DNA from: Prosthecodimorpha hirschii
Lineage (GTDB): Bacteria; Pseudomonadota; Alphaproteobacteria; Rhizobiales; Ancalomicrobiaceae
Assembly (NCBI RefSeq): GCF_001305515.1
Contig: NZ_LJYW01000001.1
Span: 792,307 to 856,306, forward strand
DNA length: 64,000 nucleotides
Reading direction: 5' to 3'
Below the pieces are notes generated by a model that searched no databases, was not told the DNA's origin, and saw only the letters and a program-made list of their open reading frames with translations. Shown here one piece after another: positions 27,814 to 36,431 of the stretch. Every line of letters begins with the position of its first letter. Positions within the stretch are counted from its first letter, which is position 1. A program made the translations under genes and the position numbers.

Positions 27814-28014
27814 TCATACGCCGCCGCCGGCCAGACGGACCAGGGCCACGATCACAACCCCGAGAGCGAGCGCGCCGACGCCCATCAGGCGGAAAACCGG
27901 GTCCGGCAGGCCGAGCGCACGCGCCATCATGGCCTTGGCGACGCGGGGAAAGGCCGCATAAAGCGTGCCTTCGATCGCAAGACCGAGACCGAGGGCGATC
28001 AGGAAGAGGCTCAT
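27814..28014 (-). CDS. DUF2065 small membrane protein
   Basis: A 66-residue protein, almost entirely two hydrophobic helices (LFLIALGLGLAIEGTLYAAF and GVGALALGVVIVALVRLAG) joined by a short loop. Its size, sequence and place between hflC and degP match DUF2065 proteins, whose function is unknown. ATG 28014 was chosen because the conserved MSLFLIAL start lies there. Confidence 0.88.
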   Translation of the reverse strand: MSLFLIALGLGLAIEGTLYAAFPRVAKAMMARALGLPDPVFRLMGVGALALGVVIVALVRLAGGGV

Positions 28015-28135
28015 GGCGCTGTTCGATCCGGCCAGTGGGACATGCGGGGGGACATGCAGGGTGAGGACATGCAGGGGGGATGACCTGCAGAAAGACGGGC
28101 CGTCGTCGTAAGCGCGCCGACGCCGTCGAAACGGC

Positions 28136-28160
28136 GAGGGCCCGTCCGAGACGGGCCCTC
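28136..28160 (-). terminator. Terminator-like hairpin after hflC
   Basis: A 10-bp perfect stem (GAGGGCCCGT/ACGGGCCCTC) with a 5-base loop, 50 bases past the hflC stop. No T-run follows on the minus strand, so readthrough into DUF2065-degP is possible. Confidence 0.6.
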
Positions 28161-28210
28161 CTGTCATGCGGGACCGAAGGCCGGCCGTGGGATGCGGCGG
28201 CCGTCGGCGA

Positions 28211-29128
28211 TCACTGCGCCGCAGCCGGGGCGGCGGCCGGCGCGGGAGCGGTGCCGACGGGCCGGCCCTTCGGATCCGCGAAGTAGCGGAAGAAGTCCGA
28301 ATTGGGCGAGATGACCAGCCGGGTGTCGCCCGCCTTCAGGCCCTGCTCGTAGGCCTGCATGGAGCGGTAGAAGGCGAAGAATTCCGGATCGCGGCCGAAG
28401 GCTTCGGCGAAGACCCGGTTGCGCTGGGCGTCGCCCTCACCGCGCAGGCGCTCCGAATCGCGCCGCGCCTCGGCCAGGATGATCTCCTTGTCGGCGTCGG
28501 ACTTGGACCGGATGCGCTGGCTTTCCTCCGCACCGCGCGCCCGCAGTTCGGTGGCTTCGCGCTGGCGCTCGGTCTTCATGCGCTGGAAGATCGCCTGGCT
28601 GTTCTGGGCCGGCAGGTCGGCGCGCCGGATGCGCACGTCGATGATGTCGACGCCGATCGTCTTCGCCTGGATGTCGACCGCTTCCTTGATCTTGTCCATC
28701 AGCTGGGCGCGGTCGTCGCGCACCACCGACGAGAAGGTCGCATCGGCGAGCACCGCGCGCAGCGCCGAGGAGGTGAAGGTGTTCAGGCGCTGCGCGCCGC
28801 CCTGCACCGTTCGCACCGTCTGGTAGAACTGCACCGGATCGGCGATCCGATAGCGCGCGAAGGCGTCGACGATCAGCCGCTTCTGGTCGGAGGCGATGAC
28901 CTCCTGGCTCTCCATGTCGAGATCCAGGATGCGGCGGTCGAGATACTCGACATTCTGGATGAAGGGCACCTTGAAGTAGAGGCCAGACTCCGTGATCGCG
29001 CGCTTGACCTGGCCGAACTGGAGCACGAGCGCCTGCCGCGTCGGGTCGACCACGAAGGCGGACGTGCCGGCGGCGATGGCCGCGCCCACCGCGACCGCGA
29101 TGGCGATACCGAACAATCCGTTCTTCAC
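28211..29128 (-). CDS. hflC: HflC, modulator of membrane protease FtsH
   Basis: An SPFH/prohibitin-family protein that with HflK forms a large periplasmic-side cage around FtsH and limits its proteolysis. The 305-residue protein has one N-terminal membrane helix (GIAIAVAVGAAIAAGTSAF) and the SPFH domain starting VDPTRQALVLQFGQVK, then a helical region with DVRIRRADLP and RMKTERQREATELRARG. The start codon is GTG at 29128, which overlaps the hflK stop (GTGA), so translation is coupled. The tail is Ala/Pro-rich. Confidence 0.96.
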   Translation of the reverse strand: MKNGLFGIAIAVAVGAAIAAGTSAFVVDPTRQALVLQFGQVKRAITESGLYFKVPFIQNVEYLDRRILDLDMESQEVIASDQKRLIVDAFARYRIADPVQFYQTVRTVQGGAQRLNTFTSSALRAVLADATFSSVVRDDRAQLMDKIKEAVDIQAKTIGVDIIDVRIRRADLPAQNSQAIFQRMKTERQREATELRARGAEESQRIRSKSDADKEIILAEARRDSERLRGEGDAQRNRVFAEAFGRDPEFFAFYRSMQAYEQGLKAGDTRLVISPNSDFFRYFADPKGRPVGTAPAPAAAPAAAQ

Positions 29129-30279
29129 GGCTGGCCTCCCGTGCGCGGGGTGCCGCCCGGGGCGGCGCGGTTGACGCGGTCGAGCGGCAGGTAGGGCACG
29201 ACGCCCTGCGCATTGCCGGACTGGTCGAGAATGACCTTGTCCATGCCGCCGAAGACGCGCTCCATGGTTTCGAGATAGAGACGCTCGCGCGTGATCTGCG
29301 GCGCCTTGGCGTATTCGTCATAGACCTTGACGAAGCGGTCGGCCTGGCCGCGCGCATCCTCGACGGTCTGGCGCAGATAGGCCTGGGCGGCGTTGATGAT
29401 CTTGGCGCCCTCGCCGCGCGCTTCCGGCACGATCCGGTTGGCGTAGGAATGGGCTTCGTTCTGCAGCCGCTCCGCGTCGATGCGTGCGGCCTGCACGTCG
29501 CGGAAGGCGTCGATGACGTCCGCCGGCGGGTCGACCTTCTGCATCTGCACGAGCCGGATTTCGACGCCCGACTTGTAGTCGTCCAGCGTCTTCTGCATCA
29601 GTTCGCGCACCGAAATTTCGATGCGGCGCCGGTCCTCGGTCAGGATCGGCTGGATGTTGCTGCGGCCGATCACCTCGCGCATGGCGCTCTCGGCGACCGC
29701 CTTGACGGTGTCTTGGGGATTTTGGATCGCGAACAGGAAGGCGGCCGCATCCTTGACCGCCCACTGCACCTTGAAGTCGACATCGACGAGATTCTCGTCG
29801 GCGGTCAGCATCAGGCTTTCCTCGGGAACGTCGCGCACCGTGATGCCGCGGCCGGTATCGGTCTCTCTCAAGCCGACCGTCGTTTCGCGGACGCTCAGCA
29901 CCTTGGGCGTATAGACCGACCCAATCGGATAGGGGAAATTATAGTTCAGACCCGGGCTGGTGCGCGAGGTGACCTTGCCGAGCACCAGCTCGACGCCGGT
30001 CTCGTCCGGTTCCACGCGATAGAAGCCGGTCACCAGCCAGAGGACGAGCGCGCCGGCCGCCACCAGGGCGATGCCCTTGCCGCCGAACCCGCCGCCGCCA
30101 CCGCCGCCCGGGAGAATGCTCTTCAGCCGGTCCTGGCTCTTGCGCAGCAGATCCTCGAGGTCCGGCGGCTGTCCGCCGCCGCCCGAGGGGCCGCGCGGCG
30201 GCGAGCCCCAGGGACCGCCGCCCCCGCCGCCACCGCCGCCTCGCCAACCGCCACCACCGCTCTGGTTACTCCAAGGCAT
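29125..30279 (-). CDS. hflK: HflK, modulator of membrane protease FtsH
   Basis: The partner of HflC. The 384-residue protein starts with a Gly-rich N-terminal tail (WSNQSGGGGWRGGGGG...), typical of HflK, then one membrane helix (IALVAAGALVLWLVTGFY), then the SPFH domain starting VEPDETGVELVLGK and a long helical segment with ARIDAERLQNEAHSYANRIV and ARGEGAKIINAAQAY. It has the conserved PGLNYNFPYPI loop. It is the first gene of the hflK-hflC pair; the region before it holds no recognised promoter. Confidence 0.96.
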   Translation of the reverse strand: MPWSNQSGGGGWRGGGGGGGGGPWGSPPRGPSGGGGQPPDLEDLLRKSQDRLKSILPGGGGGGGFGGKGIALVAAGALVLWLVTGFYRVEPDETGVELVLGKVTSRTSPGLNYNFPYPIGSVYTPKVLSVRETTVGLRETDTGRGITVRDVPEESLMLTADENLVDVDFKVQWAVKDAAAFLFAIQNPQDTVKAVAESAMREVIGRSNIQPILTEDRRRIEISVRELMQKTLDDYKSGVEIRLVQMQKVDPPADVIDAFRDVQAARIDAERLQNEAHSYANRIVPEARGEGAKIINAAQAYLRQTVEDARGQADRFVKVYDEYAKAPQITRERLYLETMERVFGGMDKVILDQSGNAQGVVPYLPLDRVNRAAPGGTPRTGGQP

Positions 30280-30619
30280 GTGTCGTCCTGTCTCTTCGAT
30301 CGCCCGCCCCGACGGATCATCCGTCGCGGCGCGGGCTGTTCAGTCGGCGAAGCCGCCGGTTCGCGACCGGCATGCGGGTTATAGGGGTGCGAGCCCGCTC
30401 TTTCAACGAAACCGCGCTTCATCCCTAACGTCCGGCTTGCGCCGCCGGGAACGCCACGCGTCGGACCCCCCTTTAGATGGCGCTCCGGCCCCCTGATACC
30501 AGGGCAAAGGCGCCGCGTTCAGAGGGACCCGCCGCACGCCGCGATGCCCTGACGGCACGACAGGTGGGGTGCCGCACCCAACCTGTCAACCTTGTCATGT
30601 TCGGAATATCGGTTTGAAT
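30280..30619. other. Intergenic region hflK-folA
   Basis: About 340 bases between the hflK start and the folA stop, both on the minus strand. It contains the folA terminator-like hairpin (30559-30587) and must carry the hflK promoter, which I could not place. No small gene is visible. Confidence 0.5.
30559..30587 (-). terminator. Terminator-like hairpin after folA
   Basis: GACAGGT (30559-30565) pairs with ACCTGTC (30581-30587), and an inner GGGTGC/GCACCC extends the stem. It lies about 30 bases past the folA stop; no T-run follows on the minus strand. Confidence 0.55.
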
Positions 30620-31189
30620 TCACGCCGGTTCGGCGCGCGCGGGCCGATCGCGGCGCCGGTAGGTGACGAAGGCGAAGCCGGCATCGTCGCGCGGCCCAGG
30701 CTCGCCCGGCACCCGGTCCGTCTCCTGCCAGACGGACGGATCGATCGCCGGAAAATGCACCGCCCCCTCGGGCGCAAGGTCGACCTCGGTCAGGTGCAGC
30801 ACATCGGCGCACGGCATGGCCTCGGCATAGATCTGCCCGCCGCCGGTTACCATGACGGCATCGACGCCGTCGCGGATCGCGATGGCGCGTCCGAGCTTCA
30901 GCGCCGCCGCGAGCGAGGCCGCGACCTCGACACCCGCGACCGCGAAGGCCGGGTCGCGGGTGATGACGATATTGGTCCGGCCGTCGAGCGGCTTGCCGAT
31001 GGATTGGAAGGTGCGCCGCCCCATCAGGATCGGCCGCCCCATGGTCAGGCGACGGAAATGCCGGAGGTCGGACGAGAGCCGCCAGGGCAGATCGTTGTCG
31101 CGCCCGATCACGCCATTGCGGGCGACCGCCGCGACAAGGGCGATCTCCGGCGCGCCCGGCTCCGGGTCACGGCCGTCCGTCGCGCTCAC
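30620..31189 (-). CDS. folA: Dihydrofolate reductase
   Basis: It reduces dihydrofolate to tetrahydrofolate with NADPH, regenerating the cofactor consumed by ThyA. The 189-residue protein has the N-terminal block ALVAAVARNGVIGRDNDLPW, the catalytic acid in SSDLRHFRRLTMG, GRPILMGRRTFQSIG, and VTGGGQIYAEAM. The start codon is GTG at 31189, which overlaps the stop of the GNAT gene by 4 bases and has GGAGGGG upstream. Gene order thyA-bla-GNAT-folA on one strand suggests a shared transcript, with the pathway partner thyA at its head. Confidence 0.95.
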   Translation of the reverse strand: MSATDGRDPEPGAPEIALVAAVARNGVIGRDNDLPWRLSSDLRHFRRLTMGRPILMGRRTFQSIGKPLDGRTNIVITRDPAFAVAGVEVAASLAAALKLGRAIAIRDGVDAVMVTGGGQIYAEAMPCADVLHLTEVDLAPEGAVHFPAIDPSVWQETDRVPGEPGPRDDAGFAFVTYRRRDRPARAEPA

Positions 31190-31671
31190 CGCGCCCCTCC
31201 CCCGAGCCGCGCCAGCGCCGCGCCGCTGACCTGATACATAGTCCACTCGTCCTTCGGCTCCGCGCCGAGCGAGCGATAGAAGGCGATCGACGGCGCGTTC
31301 CAGTCGAGCACCGACCATTCGAACCGGGCCAGCCCCTCCGCGACGCAGCGCGCCGCGAGCCGTTCGAGCAGCGTCCGCCCGATGCCGAGGCCGCGGAATT
31401 TCGGCTCGACGAACAGATCCTCCAGATAGATGCCGTGCCGGCCGCGGAAGGTGGAGAAATTGTAGAACCACAGCGCGAAGCCGGCCGGCTCGCCGTCCCG
31501 GAAGGCCAGATCGCAGAAAGCCTTCGGATCGGGCCGGAACAGGGCGTCGGCGATGCCCTCCGCCGTGGCGTCGACCTCGTGCGTCAGGTTCTCATATTCG
31601 GCGAGCTTCATGACGAAGTCGAAGACAAGGCCGGCATCGTCGGGTGTCGCGGGGCGGATCAGGGTCGGCAT
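31186..31671 (-). CDS. GNAT family N-acetyltransferase
   Basis: A 161-residue acetyltransferase. The acetyl-CoA loop is EPKFRGLGIGRTLLE, preceded by the beta-4 strand GIYLEDLFV and followed by WSVLDWNAPSIAFYRSLGAEP. It resembles diamine acetyltransferases of the SSAT type (IRPATPDDAGLVFDFVMKLAEYE, WFYNFSTFRGRHGIYLEDLFV), which would acetylate polyamines or related amines; that assignment is tentative. Its stop overlaps the folA GTG, so the two are translationally coupled. Confidence 0.88.
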   Translation of the reverse strand: MPTLIRPATPDDAGLVFDFVMKLAEYENLTHEVDATAEGIADALFRPDPKAFCDLAFRDGEPAGFALWFYNFSTFRGRHGIYLEDLFVEPKFRGLGIGRTLLERLAARCVAEGLARFEWSVLDWNAPSIAFYRSLGAEPKDEWTMYQVSGAALARLGGGAR

Positions 31672-31707
31672 CGGGCAGTCTCTCCGGAACGGGTCCTCCG
31701 GATAGGC

Positions 31708-32700
31708 CTAACGCGCGGCCTCCGCAAGGATCGCCATGACGCGGGCATGGACCGCCTCGCGCTGGGCTTCCGGCAGGGCGGAGCCGGCCAGGAACACCGC
31801 GATGGCGAACTTCGCGCCGCCGGGCAGCGTGACGATGCCGATATCGTTGGTCGCCGCGTTGAGGCCGAGCACGTCCGGACCGGTGCCGGTCTTGTGCGCC
31901 AGCCGGGCGCCGGCCGGCAGGCCCGCCTTCAGGCGCTGTGCGCCGGTCGGGCTTTCGGCCATGGCGCGGATCATGACCGCGGTCATGTCCGCCGACAGCA
32001 TGGCGCCGCGGTCCAGCTTGGCCAGGAAGGCGACAGCCGCCTTCGGGGTCGCGGTGTCGCGCTCGTCGGTCGACAGATAGGTCTGCAGCGCCGCCGCCTT
32101 GCGCTCCTCCGGCACGGCCGCCACGGCGTTCTTCCACTCCGCCGGGTCGATCGTCACCCCGGGGGCATAGGGCGGCAGGCCGGCCAGTTCGGGCTGCAGC
32201 TCGCGCTCGTAGCGGTCGACGCGCAGGCCGGCGATGTCGCTTTCCATCAGCGCGGCGGTGACCGCGGCCGGCCCGCCGATCAGGCGCATCAGCACGTCGG
32301 CGGCGGTGTTGTCGCTGAGCGAGACGGCGCCGCGCACCAGCTCGCGCACCGCGACGCTCTTGCGGTCGCCGGCCATGTCCTTGGCGATCGGGCTCCAGCC
32401 CATGGCGACGTCGCGCCTGGTGATGGTGACGGTCTGGTCGAGGCCGAGCTTCTTGCGGTCGACCTGGCGCAGCACCGCAACCCCGAGCGGGGCCTTGAAC
32501 ACGCTCTGCATCGGGAAGCGCTCGTCGCCGGCGAGATACCAGTCCTGCCCGCTCTTCAGATCGAGGATGCCGACGCCGAGCCGGCCGCCGCCGACATCGG
32601 CCGCGACCTCGCCGACCTTGCGCTCGACCAGGCTCGCGTCGAACTCGGCGCGCGCCGGAACGGCGATCAGGAACAGGATGGCGGCGGCGAGAAATCGCAT
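31708..32700 (-). CDS. Class A beta-lactamase-like serine hydrolase
   Basis: A 330-residue secreted protein with a signal peptide (MRFLAAAILFLIAVPARA). Class A motifs are present: SxxK as SVFK (FPMQSVFKAPLG), SDN in VSLSDNTAADVL, and KTG in LAHKTGTG. In the omega loop the pattern is RYERELQ where most enzymes have RxExELN; the catalytic Glu is kept but the Asn (position 170) is replaced by Gln. ATG 32700 has GAGG six bases upstream; a TTG at 32712 is less likely. It would hydrolyse beta-lactams in the periplasm. It lies between thyA and folA, an odd place for a resistance gene. Confidence 0.87.
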   Translation of the reverse strand: MRFLAAAILFLIAVPARAEFDASLVERKVGEVAADVGGGRLGVGILDLKSGQDWYLAGDERFPMQSVFKAPLGVAVLRQVDRKKLGLDQTVTITRRDVAMGWSPIAKDMAGDRKSVAVRELVRGAVSLSDNTAADVLMRLIGGPAAVTAALMESDIAGLRVDRYERELQPELAGLPPYAPGVTIDPAEWKNAVAAVPEERKAAALQTYLSTDERDTATPKAAVAFLAKLDRGAMLSADMTAVMIRAMAESPTGAQRLKAGLPAGARLAHKTGTGPDVLGLNAATNDIGIVTLPGGAKFAIAVFLAGSALPEAQREAVHARVMAILAEAAR

Positions 32701-32873
32701 GGACGGCCTCAAATCTGTGGAGCGGCCGTCACGCTATCCCGTCAGGGCGGGCGGAAATGTGACGCCCCCCACCCCGGTCACCCGGTCCGCTCCGCCACCC
32801 GGCCCGCCCCGGCCGTGCGACCGTGGGCGCCCGGCCACCTGGCCCAGCCAGACCTGGGACTGCGGGCGCCCGG

Positions 32874-33668
32874 TCACACCGCGACGGCGGCGGCGATATG
32901 CGGGTGCGGATCGTAGCCCTCGAGCCGGAAATCCTCGAAGCGGAAATCGCTCATCGACCGGACGTCCGGGTTGATGTGCATGACCGGCAGCGGCCGGACA
33001 TCCCGGGTCAATTGCAGGCGCGCCTGGTCGAGATGGTTCAGGTAGAGATGGGCGTCGCCGAGGGTATGGACGAATTCGCCGGGCTTGAGGCCGGTCACCT
33101 GCGCCATCATCAGGGTCAGGAGCGCATAGCTGGCGATGTTGAACGGCACGCCGAGGAAGACATCGGCCGAGCGCTGCATCATCTGGCAGGAGAGCCGGCC
33201 GTCGGCGACGTAGAACTGGAACATCAGGTGGCAGGGCGGCAGCTTCATGCGCGGCAGGTCTGCCGGGTTCCAGGCGGTCACGATCAGCCGGCGCGAATCG
33301 GGGTTGCGCCGGATTTCCGCCTCGACCCAGGCGATCTGGTCGATCGTGCCGCCGTCCGCGGTCGGCCAGGACCGCCACTGGTGGCCGTAGACCGGGCCGA
33401 GATTGCCGTCGGCGTCGGCCCATTCGTCCCAGATGGTCACCCCGTGCCGGTTCAGCCAGCCGATATTGGTGTCGCCGCGCAGGAACCAGATCAGTTCGTA
33501 GAGGATCGACTTCAGATGCAGCTTCTTGGTCGTCAGCAGCGGAAAGCCCGCGGCCAGATCGAAGCGCATCTGATGGCCGAAGACCGACAGGGTCCCGGTC
33601 CCGGTCCGGTCGTGCTTGGTCGCGCCGGTCTCCAGGATGCGCCGCATCAGGTCGTGGTATTGCTGCAT
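32874..33668 (-). CDS. thyA: Thymidylate synthase
   Basis: It methylates dUMP to dTMP with methylenetetrahydrofolate, producing dihydrofolate that FolA recycles. At 264 residues it has the usual bacterial length. Motifs: [21 protein letters not shown] at the N-terminus, LWFL-type [14 protein letters not shown], the nucleophile Cys in [12 protein letters not shown], and [19 protein letters not shown] 33668 gives the normal start MQQYHDLM; the open frame runs 23 codons further without similarity. It heads the thyA-bla-GNAT-folA group. Confidence 0.97.
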   Translation of the reverse strand: MQQYHDLMRRILETGATKHDRTGTGTLSVFGHQMRFDLAAGFPLLTTKKLHLKSILYELIWFLRGDTNIGWLNRHGVTIWDEWADADGNLGPVYGHQWRSWPTADGGTIDQIAWVEAEIRRNPDSRRLIVTAWNPADLPRMKLPPCHLMFQFYVADGRLSCQMMQRSADVFLGVPFNIASYALLTLMMAQVTGLKPGEFVHTLGDAHLYLNHLDQARLQLTRDVRPLPVMHINPDVRSMSDFRFEDFRLEGYDPHPHIAAAVAV

Positions 33669-33817
33669 GGTCGGTCCCGCCTCGCCGCTCCGGATAGCAG
33701 GCCGGAGCGCGTCATCGGGCCAGGCCCGATTCTTCAAGGCAGGATATCCCCAGATTTGCGCGGCGCCGGATCACTTATCGAGGCGCCGCACCGGATCCCA
33801 TATCGTCGTCGATCGGG

Positions 33818-34669
33818 TCACAGGTCGAAGCGATAGGACAGCACCGCCCGGACCGACTGCGTCGTCACGTCCATCTGGGTCCGGCTTCTGGCCGTGAAGA
33901 CGTAGCAATTGCAATTGCCGCTGCTGGTCTTGCCGGTGGCCGTCAGCCCGCCGAGGTCGGTGTAGCGATATTCGAGCTTGAGCGAGACGCGGTCGGTCAG
34001 CATCTGCTCGAAGCCGACGCCCACGGTCGGTCCCGACAGGGTCGCCGAAGCCCGGCCGCGCACGCCGCCGCTCCAAAGATAGAACAGGCTGGTGTCGCCG
34101 GCCCCGAACCGGCCGTCGAGCTTCGCAGTGGCCACGGAGTAGCCGCCGAGCGCATAGAGCAGGCTGGTATCCGTCACCAGCACGCCGCCGCGGACATAGG
34201 CGGTCATCCCGTTGCCGACATGGCCCGATCCCTGGAAGGCGGAGCCGTTGGGGAAGGGAATCCCCGGCACCGACTTGTCGACCGAGACCTTGCCGCCGGC
34301 ACCGTTCGAAAGATCGACATTGGCGCCGAGACCGAGCACGAAGCGGTCGATCTGGACATCGTAACCGATGTCGAGCGTCGCGAAGACCGAGCGTCCGTCG
34401 GTCGACCCGGACGACCCGTAGCGGTTGGTCTGGCACGGGCCGGGACCCGCACAATCCCAATAGAAATCGAGCACGGAGCGATTGGACATCGACAGCTTCG
34501 TGCTGGCGATGCCGGCACCCGCACCGAGATGCAGTCCGGTCCAGCGCGCCATCGGGGTCGGAGCGGGGATCGGCGCCGGCGCCGGCAGCGGCACGGACAG
34601 ATCGGCGGCGGAGACCGCCGCGGGAGCCAGAACGGTGCCGAGCAGCAGGATTGCGATGGTCGATTTCAC
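33818..34669 (-). CDS. Outer-membrane beta-barrel protein (Omp25/31-like)
   Basis: A 283-residue protein with a signal peptide (KSTIAILLLGTVLAPAAVSAA) followed by a Pro-rich linker (PLPAPAPIPAPTP) and alternating beta-strands, ending in SVRAVLSYRFDL with the terminal aromatic-rich strand that marks outer-membrane insertion. WTGLHLGAGAGIAS near residue 43 and the strand SLKLEYRYTDLGG fit the porin/OmpA-like barrels of Hyphomicrobiales. The start codon is GTG (34669) with GGGGGAG upstream. Function as structural protein or porin cannot be separated by sequence. Confidence 0.85.
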   Translation of the reverse strand: MKSTIAILLLGTVLAPAAVSAADLSVPLPAPAPIPAPTPMARWTGLHLGAGAGIASTKLSMSNRSVLDFYWDCAGPGPCQTNRYGSSGSTDGRSVFATLDIGYDVQIDRFVLGLGANVDLSNGAGGKVSVDKSVPGIPFPNGSAFQGSGHVGNGMTAYVRGGVLVTDTSLLYALGGYSVATAKLDGRFGAGDTSLFYLWSGGVRGRASATLSGPTVGVGFEQMLTDRVSLKLEYRYTDLGGLTATGKTSSGNCNCYVFTARSRTQMDVTTQSVRAVLSYRFDL

Positions 34670-34852
34670 GTCCGAGTCTCCCCCGCCGCTCTCAAGGCGG
34701 CGAGGTCACCGTGCAGCTTGTATGCAACGATCGCAAGAGCCCCGGCGACCGCGGCCGTCGATCCCGCCGGCCTGTTGCAAGACGGCATCTAATTGCCACA
34801 ACATGACATTTCGCCAACGGCCGGATCCGGTCGGCCGCCGGACGGGCGATCG

Positions 34853-35791
34853 TCAGGCTGCCGCCAGCGCCTCGGTCTCGAAGCTCTGGCGGATGTGATT
34901 GGCCAGCGCTTCCACGGCCGCGCCGGAGGCCAGCGGCGAGGTGCGGATCTGGATCTCGTAATAGCCGGGCGCCGGCAGAAGACGGTCGTCGATCGCGACC
35001 AGATCGCCGTCGAGCACGCTCTTGGGCAGCGGCGCCACGGCCAGATCGGCGAGCACGGCGGCGACCTGGCCGACATAGTGGGCGCTCGAATAGGCGATCC
35101 GATACGGGATGCCGGCGCGGTCGAGCTTTTCGGTCGCCATGGCGCGCCAGCAGCAGGTGCGTCCCGAGGCGGCGATCGGCAGCGGTCGGCGGGTGTGGAC
35201 CTGGCCATGACGCAGCCCGGCCCAGACCAGCCGTTCGCGGTGGATGATGTCGCCGGTATTCGGCACGCCGCAGGTCGCCCCGACGCTCATCAGGCCGACA
35301 TCGATCTCGCCCTCGTCGACGAGGTCGACCAGCTCGGACGACGGCTTGCAGGTCACGTCGACCTGGACCAGGGGGTGGGTCGCGGCGAAACGCGCCAGGA
35401 TGCGCGGCAGGAAGCCGGTCGCATAGTCGTCCGGCGTGCCGAGGCGGACCACCCCCTCGGTCGACTGGCAGCGGAAGCGCGCCAGCGCCTCGTCGTTCAG
35501 CTGCAGCATGCGCCGCGCGAAGCCGAGCAGTTCCTCGCCGTCGCCGGTCAGCGCGACGCCGCGTCCGTCCTTGGCGAAGATCGGCTTGCCGACGATGTCC
35601 TCCAGCTTCTTCATCTGCATGGAGACGGCCGAGGGCGTGCGGAACACGGCGCGCGCCGCGCGGTTGAAGCTGCCCGTCGACACGATCGCCAGCAGCGTGC
35701 GCAGAAGGTCGATTTCGAGCACCGGGCCGGGGGCGAAATCCCGCTCGCCGCCGAGCCGCTCAGCGATTGCCATATCGTCCACCAGGGCCAT
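34853..35791 (-). CDS. LysR family transcriptional regulator
   Basis: A 312-residue LTTR. The winged helix-turn-helix covers residues about 22-80 (LRTLLAIVSTGSFNRAARAVFRTPSAVSMQMKKLE), followed by a substrate-binding domain beginning GVVRLGTPDDYATGFLPRIL. ATG 35791 has GAGGAGG 5-6 bases upstream. It is divergent from a DUF1127 gene, with a 14-bp perfect palindrome between them, the usual setting for LysR autoregulation and control of the neighbour. The inducer is unknown. Confidence 0.93.
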   Translation of the reverse strand: MALVDDMAIAERLGGERDFAPGPVLEIDLLRTLLAIVSTGSFNRAARAVFRTPSAVSMQMKKLEDIVGKPIFAKDGRGVALTGDGEELLGFARRMLQLNDEALARFRCQSTEGVVRLGTPDDYATGFLPRILARFAATHPLVQVDVTCKPSSELVDLVDEGEIDVGLMSVGATCGVPNTGDIIHRERLVWAGLRHGQVHTRRPLPIAASGRTCCWRAMATEKLDRAGIPYRIAYSSAHYVGQVAAVLADLAVAPLPKSVLDGDLVAIDDRLLPAPGYYEIQIRTSPLASGAAVEALANHIRQSFETEALAAA

Positions 35792-35847
35792 GTCCGCCTC
35801 CTCGCGTCGATCAATTTCACTGAAGCAATCCATTACTCCTTTTCGTT

Positions 35848-35861
35848 TGATTGATCAATCA
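35848..35861. promoter_or_regulatory. Perfect palindrome between lysR and DUF1127
   Basis: TGATTGATCAATCA is a 14-bp perfect palindrome, 57 bases before the LysR start and 129 bases before the DUF1127 start. It fits the kind of dyad LysR proteins bind. No experimental support can be seen in the sequence. Confidence 0.6.
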
Positions 35862-35989
35862 GGGTGCTGCATGGTCTCCCCATCGGCCGACGCAACCTGT
35901 TCGAGGGTGCTCCGGCCGCCCCTGCCGAACCATCGTTTGAAACCGCGAGACGGCCGAAACAGCCGTTTCGCGTCAAGGAGGACTTTGTC

Positions 35990-36247
35990 ATGCGTGACGC
36001 CGCCTACATGATCGCTTCCCAGCGGGACGGGTTCGCCCCCTCCCTGATCGGCCGGCTCCTGTCCGGCCTCGCGGCCCTGGCCGCACGGGCGATGACCTAT
36101 CGCCGCCGCCGCAGGGCGCTGGCCGAGATCGAGCAGCTCGACGACTACCTGCTGTCCGATATCGGCCTGCATCGCGACGATCTCGACGAGGCGATCCGCA
36201 ACCGGTCCTGGCCGGTGGCCCGCCGCCGGGAGGAGCGCTGGCATTGA
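35990..36247 (+). CDS. DUF1127 domain protein
   Basis: An 85-residue basic protein with the DUF1127 core near the C-terminus: RRRRRALAEIEQLDDYLLSDIGLHRDDLDEAI. AAGGAGG is well placed before the ATG at 35990; the longer open frame upstream lacks a good start. Small DUF1127 proteins are often stress- or starvation-induced in alphaproteobacteria and can influence RNA turnover and phosphate or carbon metabolism. It lies opposite a LysR regulator and just upstream of a PhoD-type phosphatase. Confidence 0.88.
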   Translation: MRDAAYMIASQRDGFAPSLIGRLLSGLAALAARAMTYRRRRRALAEIEQLDDYLLSDIGLHRDDLDEAIRNRSWPVARRREERWH

Positions 36248-36359
36248 GCGGGTCGCCACACTCCCTCGCGCCGCGGGTGGCGCCGCCCCATGCGCCGCCC
36301 GCGACGCCGACGATCCGGAATGGCCCGGCCTCGCCGGACCGAACGGCAAAATTGCCGAA

Positions 36360-36377
36360 ACGTCATTCTCACGTTAC
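36360..36377 (+). promoter_or_regulatory. Possible Pho box upstream of the phosphatase gene
   Basis: ACGTCAT-TCTC-ACGTTAC is a 7-4-7 direct repeat with the geometry of PhoB boxes (CTGTCAT-N4-CTGTCAT), 54 bases before the phosphatase ATG. The first half matches 5 of 7, the second only 3 of 7, so support is modest. Confidence 0.35.
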
Positions 36378-36431
36378 AGCCCAGGTTTAGCCGGTTCCCA
36401 TCGCGTTGAAAGCGCAGAGTGGGGGCATCCG

